A stretch of 49,538 nt of DNA from an uncultured Acetatifactor sp. (lineage in GTDB: Bacteria; Bacillota; Clostridia; Lachnospirales; Lachnospiraceae). The translations under genes were made by a program, and so were the position numbers. Below the pieces are notes generated by a model that was not told the DNA's origin, made no database searches, and worked only from the letters and a program-made list of their open reading frames with translations. This document shows, piece by piece, positions 6,030 to 13,921 of the stretch; position 1 is the first letter of the stretch, and each line of letters starts with the position of its first letter. The stretch lies in NCBI RefSeq assembly GCF_910585425.1, contig NZ_CAJUCP010000046.1:1-49538 (forward strand). The letters run 5' to 3'.

Positions 6030-7710
6030 CGTCTTCCTCCTCCAGCGCCTGGTTCAGCGCCTCCCTGGTCTCCATGATTTCATCGTGGTCTCCGCCTTTC
6101 AGCGCAGCCTCGAAGGCCGTGATGTACCGGTCCAGCATGCGCCTGCGCTCCCCCAGGGTCTCCTCGTACATCCGCTCCGCCCTGGTGAGCACCAGCCGGT
6201 TCTCCTCATAGTCCCGGGGCTGGATCTTCAGATAGGCCAGCTCTTCCATGCGCTTTTTGATTTCTTCCTCGGTCATCTCGTTTTCCTGCCCCTTGATGAC
6301 CATCTTCCGGCTCTCTCCCGTGGACACCACCGCGACCTCCACCTCCAGCAGGGAGTTGATGTCATATGTATAGGTCACGTCCACAGCCTCCCGCCCTTTT
6401 GGTCCCTTGGGGATATCGATCTCCAGCTCCCCCAGGAACAGATTGTTCCTGGCAAAGCGGCTCTCCCCCTGCAGCACCCGGACGCGCACCTTGCTCTGGT
6501 TGTCCCGGGCGGTGTAGAGCCGCTCCGTGTGGCTGGCGGGGATGACGGTGTTGCGCTCGATGATGGGACAGAACCTGCCGTCCTCATACTTCCCCTCATC
6601 GTACTCCACCACCACCTCGGTGCCCAGAGTAAAGGAACAGACATCCGTCAGGATGACCTCCTTCACTTCCTCCCTGCGCTCCTTCATGGCCGCCTGCACC
6701 GCCGCCCCCAGTGCCACCGTCTCGTCCGGGTTCATTCTGGTATCCGGGAACTTGCGGAACAGCCGTATCAGGAAATCCCGCACGATGTTCAGCCTGGTAG
6801 CCCCGCCGATCAGCAGCACCTCGTCGATGTCCGAAAGCTTCAGACCCGCATCCGCCAGACTCTTCTTCACCGGCTCCCGAATCTTCATCAGAAGCTCCTC
6901 GCAGGCCTCCTCGTACTCCTTATATGTAATCTTCCGCTCCAGGCTTTCTTCCTTATATAAAAAGCCCATGGAGACTACATCATTGTCGTTAATGGCGCAT
7001 TTCGCCTTCTCCGCCTCCCGGAACAGGCGCACCTGCTCCTTCTCGGAGAGGCTCTGCATCTGCAGCTTCGCTTTCTGCAGGAAAAGCTTCGCCATCGCCT
7101 CCGTAAAGTCCTCGCCGCCCAGATAATTGTCCCCGGCCACGGCCCGGACTTCCAGAATGTTGTGGTACAGCTCCAGGATGGACACGTCGAAGGTGCCGCC
7201 CCCTAAGTCGAACACCAGGAAGCGGGTGTCCTTGGTCTTGTCATACAGGCCGTATGCCACCGCCGCTGCCGTAGGCTCCGAAATCATCCGCTCCACCTTC
7301 AGGCCCGCCAGCTCCCCGGCGCGCTTGGTGGCTTTCCGCCTTTTGTCGTCAAAATAAGCCGGCACGCTGACGACCGCCTCGGTGACCTCCTCCCCCAGGA
7401 AGCTCTCCGCGTCCTCCTTCAGCGCGCGCAGCACCAGGCTGGACAGCTCCTCCGGCCTGAAATGCTTCCCGCTCAATACGTAATCCCGCTCCGTGCCCAT
7501 GCTGCGCTTGAAGGTCTCGGCCACGGTGTCCGGGTAGAGGCTCATGCGCTCCCTGGCCGTCTCCCCCACATATACATTCCCCTCACCGTCCACGCTGACC
7601 ACCGAGGGCGTGAGATTCTTCCCCAGCCTGTTGGGAATGATCTTCGGCCCTTCTTCCGTGAAATATGCTATCAGGCTGTTCGTCGTACCTAAGTCGATTC
7701 CTACTATCAT
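6022..7710 (-). CDS. hscC: HscC-type Hsp70 chaperone
   Basis: This ATP-dependent chaperone has 562 residues, shorter than DnaK (about 610) and close to HscC. The ATPase domain shows the phosphate-1 motif GIDLGTTNS at the N-terminus, SVPAYFDDKRRKATKRAG, EPTAAAVAYGL and FDLGGGTFDVS, then the adenosine motif IGGATRL near residue 310. A substrate-binding beta domain follows (TEVVVEYDEG onward). A short helical tail ends in acidic residues without EEVD. The start at 7710 was chosen because GGAGG (7716-7720) sits 5 nt upstream; the frame extends 12 codons further without a good site. It is coupled to the GNAT gene. A possible J-type partner lies at 10653-13682. Confidence 0.85.
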   Translation of the reverse strand: MIVGIDLGTTNSLIAYFTEEGPKIIPNRLGKNLTPSVVSVDGEGNVYVGETARERMSLYPDTVAETFKRSMGTERDYVLSGKHFRPEELSSLVLRALKEDAESFLGEEVTEAVVSVPAYFDDKRRKATKRAGELAGLKVERMISEPTAAAVAYGLYDKTKDTRFLVFDLGGGTFDVSILELYHNILEVRAVAGDNYLGGEDFTEAMAKLFLQKAKLQMQSLSEKEQVRLFREAEKAKCAINDNDVVSMGFLYKEESLERKITYKEYEEACEELLMKIREPVKKSLADAGLKLSDIDEVLLIGGATRLNIVRDFLIRLFRKFPDTRMNPDETVALGAAVQAAMKERREEVKEVILTDVCSFTLGTEVVVEYDEGKYEDGRFCPIIERNTVIPASHTERLYTARDNQSKVRVRVLQGESRFARNNLFLGELEIDIPKGPKGREAVDVTYTYDINSLLEVEVAVVSTGESRKMVIKGQENEMTEEEIKKRMEELAYLKIQPRDYEENRLVLTRAERMYEETLGERRRMLDRYITAFEAALKGGDHDEIMETREALNQALEEEDDE

Positions 7711-7794
7711 GCTTACCTCCATGACGCCGCTGTAAGGTATATCCATTCAGAGGAAAGCGCCTCCCCTCCTCCGGATATCTGCCCATTGAATACC

Positions 7795-7800
7795 AGTATA
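7795..7800 (-). promoter_or_regulatory. Extended -10 promoter of the hscC-GNAT operon
   Basis: The minus strand reads TGCTATACT, an extended -10, about 85 nt upstream of the hscC start. A clear -35 is lacking. Between this and the next gene (7801-7925) there is AT-rich sequence with a small AATCCGGATT palindrome and nothing else recognisable. Confidence 0.45.
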
Positions 7801-7925
7801 GCACAGTTACCGGACTTATTCACGTTAAAAATCCGGATTGGAAAAAATTTATACTTTCCAGGCTGTTTTGCAGACCTTCTCCAGGGAGCGCTGCGAATTC
7901 AGGAAATCCCGTCTTCCGGGAGATA

Positions 7926-9071
7926 TCAGTTCTCCTGCTCCGCGTACTTTGCCAGCTCATATACCCTTGCTTTGGTCAGTTCTGCCGCTTTCATCGCTTC
8001 GTCCAGCGGCTGCGCGCTTCCGCCCTCATGCTCCTGCCCGACGGCCTGCACTTGCGCGTCCTTGGATGCGATCCACTCCAGTTCCTCTTTCCGCAGGGCC
8101 TCCATGTCCGCCGTATCCAGATCTGCTTCCAGCAGCCTCCACACGGCGTTCAGGGTGTCATCCCACAACTGGTACAGCTCCGCAGCGGACTCGTTCATCT
8201 CCGTCTGCGTAACGGCTTCCTTCTGCATCTTCTCCACCTGCTTTTCCTGCTCCTCGGCATAGGAAATCTCCATGGCAATCCTCTCGGAAAGGCTCTGCTC
8301 CACATAGACGCTGCTGGAGAAGCCCAGCTCCCCGTCCGCGTTGTATAGCCCATAGAAGCTCAGCTCCTCTTCCCGGACAGCCTCCAGGTCATAATATCCC
8401 ACCCACTCCCGAAAGGCCTGGGGCAGATCGGCCAGCTTGGATCCCGGAAGATACAGATAGAACTCCTCCCCGTCCAGCCCATAGGCACCGGAATAAATAT
8501 AGCGGACCCCATCGACAATCTCCTCTATCTCCGGCTCATGCTTGAAAGAGATGGTTGACAGATTCATTTTGTACGTGAAGTCGTCCACTTTCTCCAACTG
8601 GTCGAACCTTCCGGAAAACTCACAATAATATAAGGTGCCGTACGGATAGCCATCCCCCGTAACCCCCATGTCCGCATCCTGATATAGCCCCTCGAAGGAG
8701 CCGTCGCTCCGGATGCGAAGCTCCGTGAACCAGGCTCCCGCACCGCTGCTGAAATAGAATACCCTGTCGGAAAGATCCTCGAAGCGGAATCCTGTCTCCG
8801 CGCCGTCCGGGCCGCTCCCGGGATGAGCAGTCTCCAGTCCCTCCGGCTGCTGTCCTCCTTCCTGGGGATTCTCCCCGGAAGCCTCTCCGCCGGACGGATT
8901 CCCCAAAGCAAAATCCACAGACGGCCCCTCCCCGGACTGCCCTTCTCCAGCCTCGTCTTCCGAAAGCTTCACTGCTGTCGGCACCTGCGTGGATCCCTCA
9001 TTTGTCTTTCCGCAGCCTCCGGAAAGAAGCAGCACCATAACCGCCAACGGCAACATCATTTTCTTTTTCAT
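7926..9071 (-). CDS. Lipoprotein with a C-terminal LprI/DUF1311-like domain
   Basis: The 381-residue protein starts with a lipoprotein signal peptide: MKKKMM, a hydrophobic stretch, then lipobox LSGGC, so it is probably anchored outside the membrane. A low-complexity Gly/Glu/Gln-rich linker (to about residue 100) follows. The middle resembles a beta-rich domain measuring something like DLSDRVFYFSSGAGAW, of unknown role. The C-terminal 120 residues match the LprI-like (DUF1311) pattern: MNESAAELYQLWDDTLNAV...LRKEELEWIASKDAQ. In other bacteria this fold inhibits lysozyme, but the usual Cys pairs are absent here. The start at 9071 follows GGAGG by 7 nt; frames extending upstream lack a site. Confidence 0.7.
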   Translation of the reverse strand: MKKKMMLPLAVMVLLLSGGCGKTNEGSTQVPTAVKLSEDEAGEGQSGEGPSVDFALGNPSGGEASGENPQEGGQQPEGLETAHPGSGPDGAETGFRFEDLSDRVFYFSSGAGAWFTELRIRSDGSFEGLYQDADMGVTGDGYPYGTLYYCEFSGRFDQLEKVDDFTYKMNLSTISFKHEPEIEEIVDGVRYIYSGAYGLDGEEFYLYLPGSKLADLPQAFREWVGYYDLEAVREEELSFYGLYNADGELGFSSSVYVEQSLSERIAMEISYAEEQEKQVEKMQKEAVTQTEMNESAAELYQLWDDTLNAVWRLLEADLDTADMEALRKEELEWIASKDAQVQAVGQEHEGGSAQPLDEAMKAAELTKARVYELAKYAEQEN

Positions 9072-9213
9072 AATCATACCTCCTAGTCCACTCTGAAAAC
9101 GAACCAGCACTTCCCTCAGCCGCGGGCGCCGGTCATGCGTCCTCCTGACAAATCCCATATCCTGAGGGCACAAGCCGCATGGCTGAACAGTGCCGGCATC
9201 CTCCTGAGAAAAT

Positions 9214-10245
9214 CTATACTTTCCCGCATATCTGCTCCGACTGCCGGTACTCCGACACGGTCTTCCCGGCTACCTTACATGCTTTCTCCAGGGAGCACTG
9301 CAGCTCCTTCATGATATTTTCTATGATTTCGATTATCTGACCGGCGCTGCCCTCGACCTTTCCCTCGGCCTTTCCACGGGCCTCTCCTTCGGCGATTCCC
9401 TCGGCCTTTCCCGCCATCCTGCTATCCTCCACCATCTCCCTGATTGCCTGGCACATGTCGTATTCTCCTTTCTCTGTCCTATATCTGTTACTGTTTCGGG
9501 CAAATCCCTTTATCCCCATCAACACTCCCAGTGTCCGGGCAGTCTCTTCGTCCATATTCTGATAGGCCGACTCTCTGTCCAGGAGCTCTTTCAGCCGCTC
9601 CTTGTCCCTGCGGCAGAACAGGATGGCGAACAGCTCCCGCAGCGATGTCCGGAAACCGGAGCAGTCCGCAAGCTCATTGGCACATACGAGGCGCATGGGA
9701 TAATCCGCAAAGCAGTCCCTCCATGCCTCTTCGTCCCCGCGTCCCTGCGAATCCTCCCCAAAATCCATCATGTCCTTCAGGCTCCTGGGGCCGTCCCAGT
9801 CCTCCGCCCCATGGTACAGGCACAATGTGTAGACCGGCGCGAAGCGCTCCTCTTTCCGCACTTCGCTCAGCCGCTCCCCATCCTTCGCATAGACCCTCTT
9901 CCCCTGTCTGGCCAGTTCCCGGTTCGCCCTCTGGGCTCCCCGTATCTGCTTCCCATATTCCCGGCAGTCGTAATCCATGATGCGCCAGGGCATGATGTAG
10001 TTCACATCGCTCTGGCTCTCCACCGCCAGAACCTTCAATTCCTTGCCGGACTTCAGCCACCTCTTGATGTCGCGCGTCCGCTGATCCCCTTTCTCTCCCG
10101 GCTTCCCATGATATACTTCCGATGCCTCCGCCAGCTCTTCCGCGTCCACCACCTGCTGTCCCTTGAAATATAGCTGGTTGAACAGATCAGCGAATCGTTT
10201 GTCGTCCTCCAGATAGGACAGCATCGCATTGTTCTCCGCTCCCAT
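9214..10245 (-). CDS. Rpn-family recombination-promoting nuclease/putative transposase
   Basis: This 343-residue protein belongs to the Rpn (YhgA-like, Transposase_31) group of PD-(D/E)XK nucleases. The hallmark is a catalytic strand LKVLAVESQSDVNYIMPWRIMDYD near residues 75-95, with Glu-x-Gln and a preceding acidic region. The C-terminal part contains a degenerate short repeat (EGIAEGEARGKAEGKVEG) and then a helical tail, as seen in Lachnospiraceae copies. The start at 10245 follows AGGAGG by 5 nt. A consensus promoter lies at 10408-10436. The family is often multi-copy and linked to DNA exchange; a deleted relative is at 44303-44949, though its N-terminus is of a different subtype. Confidence 0.8.
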   Translation of the reverse strand: MGAENNAMLSYLEDDKRFADLFNQLYFKGQQVVDAEELAEASEVYHGKPGEKGDQRTRDIKRWLKSGKELKVLAVESQSDVNYIMPWRIMDYDCREYGKQIRGAQRANRELARQGKRVYAKDGERLSEVRKEERFAPVYTLCLYHGAEDWDGPRSLKDMMDFGEDSQGRGDEEAWRDCFADYPMRLVCANELADCSGFRTSLRELFAILFCRRDKERLKELLDRESAYQNMDEETARTLGVLMGIKGFARNSNRYRTEKGEYDMCQAIREMVEDSRMAGKAEGIAEGEARGKAEGKVEGSAGQIIEIIENIMKELQCSLEKACKVAGKTVSEYRQSEQICGKV

Positions 10246-10407
10246 GAATCCTCCTTTTCGGGGCCGGGACCGCGGAATCTGGCTCCCCATCCCTGCCGCA
10301 TTTTTCATTCCTTTCATGTCTACAGTTGCGCTTTTTCCAGTGAAAAACGGCAGAAATGCCATTTGACATCAGAAAGAAACAGAGTTTAGATAAATTGCTT
10401 TAATGAT

Positions 10408-10436
10408 AGGATAATACATGTGTGGGGGATTGTCAA
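10408..10436 (-). promoter_or_regulatory. Consensus promoter of the Rpn gene
   Basis: On the minus strand, -35 TTGACA (10431-10436), a 17-nt spacer and -10 TATCCT (10408-10413) sit about 160 nt upstream of the start codon. This is one of the closest matches to a vegetative sigma-A promoter in the window. Confidence 0.65.
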
Positions 10437-10601
10437 TGGGTTTTTTGTCAGCGTCATCATCCCCCAATACTATCATCATGCACAATGAGACAAGACTGTT
10501 GACCTGGTTTCGCCTTAAGGCGAGGATTTTAACCCCATTATACAGACAATAAATTTAGACTTGCACTGCCCGCACATTGGGCATAAAATATTAGAAGCAA
10601 T
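10437..10601. other. Non-coding spacer with a perfect 12-bp palindrome
   Basis: Between the Rpn promoter and the next terminator I see no gene. CGCCTTAAGGCG (10511-10522) is a perfect palindrome. GGGGGAT/ATCCCCC arms flank the Rpn -35 region. A further TATAAT-like box on the minus strand lies just upstream of the palindrome. These could be operator sites for the Rpn gene, but no regulator is adjacent. Confidence 0.4.
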
Positions 10602-10640
10602 AAAAAGTTCGCCTAACATGACAGTAAGGCGAACTTTTTT
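10602..10640 (-). terminator. Strong intrinsic terminator of the TPR gene
   Basis: AAAAAGTTCGCCT (10602-10614) and AGGCGAACTTTTT (10627-10639) form a perfect 13-bp stem with a 12-nt loop, with A/T runs on both sides, so it could stop transcription from either direction. It lies 13 nt after the TPR gene stop. Confidence 0.9.
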
Positions 10641-10652
10641 ATCTGAATGGCC

Positions 10653-13600
10653 TCACCCCCCAAACGCCACATGCCTGATAGCCAGCATATATTCGTCCCA
10701 TGGCTGCACCTGCAGATTCCGCAGCAGACGTTCCTCCGCCTCCTGGCGCCTCCCCGTCCGCAGCAGGAGCAGGATCCTCACGCCCTCCAGCTCCCTGCAC
10801 AGCGGGCTGGTACAGAAATGGCATATTTCGCATCTGTCTTCCGTATCCAGCAGCTCCTGCAGCTTCTGTGGCGTCTCTGTGTAATAGGCCGCCAGGAACT
10901 CCATCTGCAGGTGCCCTTTCTGTCGGTTATAGTATTTGCGCCTGCCCACGGTCCCTTCCCTGTCCAGCCAGGCCGCAAGCCTGGCCGCATATCTCCTGCC
11001 CTTCTCCTCATTGCCGCAGAGGATGCAGGCGAAGACGGCATCGCAGATCTTCCCCTCCATGGTCTTCTCTGTCAGGCCGTTGCGGAACATCCTCCCGAAG
11101 GCCCGCACCGCGCCGCCTTTGCTGCCGTACAGCAGCTCCCACCAGCCCCGGCAGCAATAATATGCCGGGCAGGAGACCCTGTTCCGCTTCCCGGCGCCGT
11201 CCGATGAGCCCCTTTTCAGGAAATCCAGAACGGCTTCCCTGAGCCCGCCGCCAAGCTCCCTCTTCCACTGCCGGAGCGCCTGCTGCGCCATGTCCTTCTC
11301 CCCTGCGGCCAGGTACAGCTTCACCAGCCGCTCATGCCGCGTCCAGTTGTCCTTCACGTAGAACCGTTCATAGATGGACGCAGCCTCCTCCACCCTGCCA
11401 GCCCGCATGGCGAATTCGGCCAGATTGTCGCCGAACCAGTTGTTCCTGTTCTCCCCCGCTGTCTCCTCGTACCGGCGGTAGGCCTTATATGCGGTCTCCG
11501 CGTCCCCCAGCAGGGCGTAGAGGTTCCCCATGTCCGCGTAGATGACGGGGGACATCTCCTGGTCCATGTACAGGATGGCCTTCTTCAGACAGACCAGGGC
11601 ACGCTCATAATCCCCCTGATATTTGTAGGTGAAGCTCAGGCCGTTCAGGGCATAGGGGTTGGAGGGGTTGATGTAGAGGGCCTTCTCGAAATCCTCCCTG
11701 GCCTCCTCCAGGCGATGGGCGGCCCTGTGGAACAGCGCCCGCTCCACCAGCATGAAATCATCGGGATAATGATATAAATATTCCGTCAGGATGGGAAGGC
11801 CTTTCTCATAATATTCCTCCTTCCCCTCCTCCACATGCTTAAAATAGCTGCGCCGGAACTCCTTCAGCTTCTCGTTAAGCCGGGCCACATCCATGGCCTT
11901 CTCCCGCATCTGGAACCGGTAGGCATCGATGAGCACGCTGCCCACGCCGTTCTTCTGCGCGTCCTCATACACCTTGTCGAAATCCTCTCTCCGGTTCAGG
12001 TCCAGATACACCTTGGCCAGGTACTCATAGGACTTCACGAATCCGGGGAAATACCGGATGCACTGTCCGGCAGCCCTGACTACGCCTGCGGCGTCAAGCT
12101 GCCGCCTGTAGGCTTCCAGCATGGAGGCATACGCCGCGAAGACCTGGAATTCCTCTATCAGCCGCTGGCATACCTCTATGCTCAGCTCGTACTCCTCCAT
12201 GGCTGTATAGATCTGCGCCATCTCCAGCAGGACGCCCACGTCCTTCGCGCTCCCTGTGAGGATGCTCTTCCCCTCCTGGATCGCCAGGGCGAATTTCTCC
12301 CTGTCCCTGTAGCCCAGGCTGTGGCAGCACTGCATCCGGATCAGGCGGGCCTGCCGCAGCCTGTCCCTGTCTTTTCTATCCTCATTCTCGTCTGCGCCGG
12401 CGTTTTTCGCCATCTTGGCCTCCAGGGCTGGCTCCCAGTGCCTGGTCATGGCTATGGCCTCCTCATAATCGGCCTCCTCCGTATAGAGCTTCGCCATGAG
12501 CCCGTAATACTCCGCCTCCTTTTCCGGAGGCAGCTTCCCCTCCAGCCCAAGGGCCAGCCGGATGCCCTGGGCGGTCCTGCCGTCCTGCAGGTAGCACCAG
12601 CAAAGCTCCAGGCCGCTCTCCCAGTCTCCGCGCTCCCGGTATCCGGCTTCCAGCCCCTTTTCCAGTTCGCTGTTAATCTTGGCCAGGAGCTCCATGAACC
12701 CGTCGTCCGCCCCTGCCGTCAGCACCCTCTCCGCGCATTTCTTGGCCTCCCGGAAGCGCCCCTCCTCATAATGCCATTCGGCCAGCCGGGCGTTAGCCAT
12801 GTAATGGCTGTCGTTCTCCGCCTTCAGCTCCTGGTAGAGTCCCGCCGCCCGCCTCCTGTAGCTGCAGTTGTCCTTCTGGCTCCAGAGGATCTCCGCGAAA
12901 TTGTAGGAGATCATAGGATCCCCCGGGTATTCGGCCAGCTCCCTCTCCAGCAAGTCCACAGCCTCCCCGATTCTTCCCTGCCGCACCAGCACATTGGCCC
13001 GGCTCACCTCCACCACCGGATGCCGGATGCCCGTGGCGTCCGCATTCTCCAGACAGCACTGGGCCTCCTCCAGCCTGTCCTCATGCAGCGCCTGCCAGCA
13101 GCGGTCGTATTGCTCCAGGAACCGGTCGTAATCCCCGTCCTCCGGCCCCCGGAACTGGGTGAAGTCCAGATCCTCCCCCCGCTCGCACCGGCCCACGATG
13201 TAATATACGAAATTGGCCGGGAACCTCTCCCGCAGAAGCTTCGCGTCCTTCACGATGGACAGCCGCCTGTCGAACAGCTTCCAGACTTCCGTGGGCAGCT
13301 TGAAATGCTCCGTCAGGAATCGCAGCAGCTTCTCCCGGCAGTTCTCTTCCTCCTCCAGGGACAGGAACACATCATCGTCAAACAGGGCCTTCCAGAGCTT
13401 CACGTCCTGTCTGGAACGGATATTTCCGTATATCTCCACGGCCCGCTCCAGCCACAGGCCCGAGGGGGTGGTGTCCCTGGGGGGCTCCTGCTCCTCCTCC
13501 GCATCTTCCGTCTCTCTGGCGTATCTGCAGGCCTCCTCATAGGCCCTCCGCAATCTCTTGAAGCCCTCCGGATCGTCCTCCGGGTTCGTCACCGTCAGCT

Positions 13601-13682
13601 TCTCCCTGTAAGCGACTTTCAGCGCCCTCTCGTCCTTTGTAGCCTCGATGCCAAGTATCCGAAACGCTTCCTCTCGGTTCAT
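10653..13682 (-). CDS. Large TPR protein with a J-like N-terminus lacking HPD
   Basis: The 1009-residue protein opens with a J-domain-like segment: REEAFRILGIEATKDERALKVAYREKL, then a loop and FKRLRRAYEEAC. Where a true J-domain has His-Pro-Asp, this one reads NPEDDPEG, so it may bind but not stimulate Hsp70. A charged linker follows to about residue 75. The rest is helical with many TPR-type repeats, for example YALNGLSFTYKYQGDYERALVCLKKAILY and VIYADMGNLYALLGDAETAYKAYRRY around residues 660-740. The C-terminal region contains several Cys (CEICHFCTSPLC). The start follows AGGAGAGGCTTGAT. It ends in a strong terminator and forms a single-gene unit near the HscC-type Hsp70; an adaptor role is an inference. 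Confidence 0.65.
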   Translation of the reverse strand: MNREEAFRILGIEATKDERALKVAYREKLTVTNPEDDPEGFKRLRRAYEEACRYARETEDAEEEQEPPRDTTPSGLWLERAVEIYGNIRSRQDVKLWKALFDDDVFLSLEEEENCREKLLRFLTEHFKLPTEVWKLFDRRLSIVKDAKLLRERFPANFVYYIVGRCERGEDLDFTQFRGPEDGDYDRFLEQYDRCWQALHEDRLEEAQCCLENADATGIRHPVVEVSRANVLVRQGRIGEAVDLLERELAEYPGDPMISYNFAEILWSQKDNCSYRRRAAGLYQELKAENDSHYMANARLAEWHYEEGRFREAKKCAERVLTAGADDGFMELLAKINSELEKGLEAGYRERGDWESGLELCWCYLQDGRTAQGIRLALGLEGKLPPEKEAEYYGLMAKLYTEEADYEEAIAMTRHWEPALEAKMAKNAGADENEDRKDRDRLRQARLIRMQCCHSLGYRDREKFALAIQEGKSILTGSAKDVGVLLEMAQIYTAMEEYELSIEVCQRLIEEFQVFAAYASMLEAYRRQLDAAGVVRAAGQCIRYFPGFVKSYEYLAKVYLDLNRREDFDKVYEDAQKNGVGSVLIDAYRFQMREKAMDVARLNEKLKEFRRSYFKHVEEGKEEYYEKGLPILTEYLYHYPDDFMLVERALFHRAAHRLEEAREDFEKALYINPSNPYALNGLSFTYKYQGDYERALVCLKKAILYMDQEMSPVIYADMGNLYALLGDAETAYKAYRRYEETAGENRNNWFGDNLAEFAMRAGRVEEAASIYERFYVKDNWTRHERLVKLYLAAGEKDMAQQALRQWKRELGGGLREAVLDFLKRGSSDGAGKRNRVSCPAYYCCRGWWELLYGSKGGAVRAFGRMFRNGLTEKTMEGKICDAVFACILCGNEEKGRRYAARLAAWLDREGTVGRRKYYNRQKGHLQMEFLAAYYTETPQKLQELLDTEDRCEICHFCTSPLCRELEGVRILLLLRTGRRQEAEERLLRNLQVQPWDEYMLAIRHVAFGG

Positions 13683-13810
13683 ATCAAGCCTCTCCTTCCG
13701 CTGCCGCCCGGTCTGTCAACCCGCGTCCGCACAATCGAGCAGGGGAAAGCCTTCCCCTACCCGCCGTGCGCATATATACTGCGCGCCAGTTAAATTTGCA
13801 GTGCGGCCCG

Positions 13811-13873
13811 ACTGCAGACCGCCAGCCAGGTACTTTCCCGGGGACACCACTGTAAATCCTGGCGGTCTGCAGT
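13811..13873. repeat. Large perfect inverted repeat, 15-bp arms and 33-nt spacer
   Basis: ACTGCAGACCGCCAG (13811-13825) is exactly inverted at 13859-13873. The spacer contains CCCGGGG. It stands directly downstream of the glyS terminator, in a 239-nt gap between two co-directional genes. No transposase is associated; it looks like a REP/MITE-type relic. Confidence 0.75.
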
Positions 13874-13875
13874 AT

Positions 13876-13904
13876 AAAAAGGGGCAGAAGAACGCTTCTG
13901 CCCC
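13876..13904 (-). terminator. Intrinsic terminator of glyS
   Basis: GGGGCAGAAG-AACG-CTTCTGCCCC (13881-13904) is a perfect 10-bp stem followed on the minus strand by TTTTTATA. It lies 17 nt after the glyS stop and ends the long minus-strand cluster. Confidence 0.93.
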
Positions 13905-13921
13905 CGTAATCCACCCATTTC

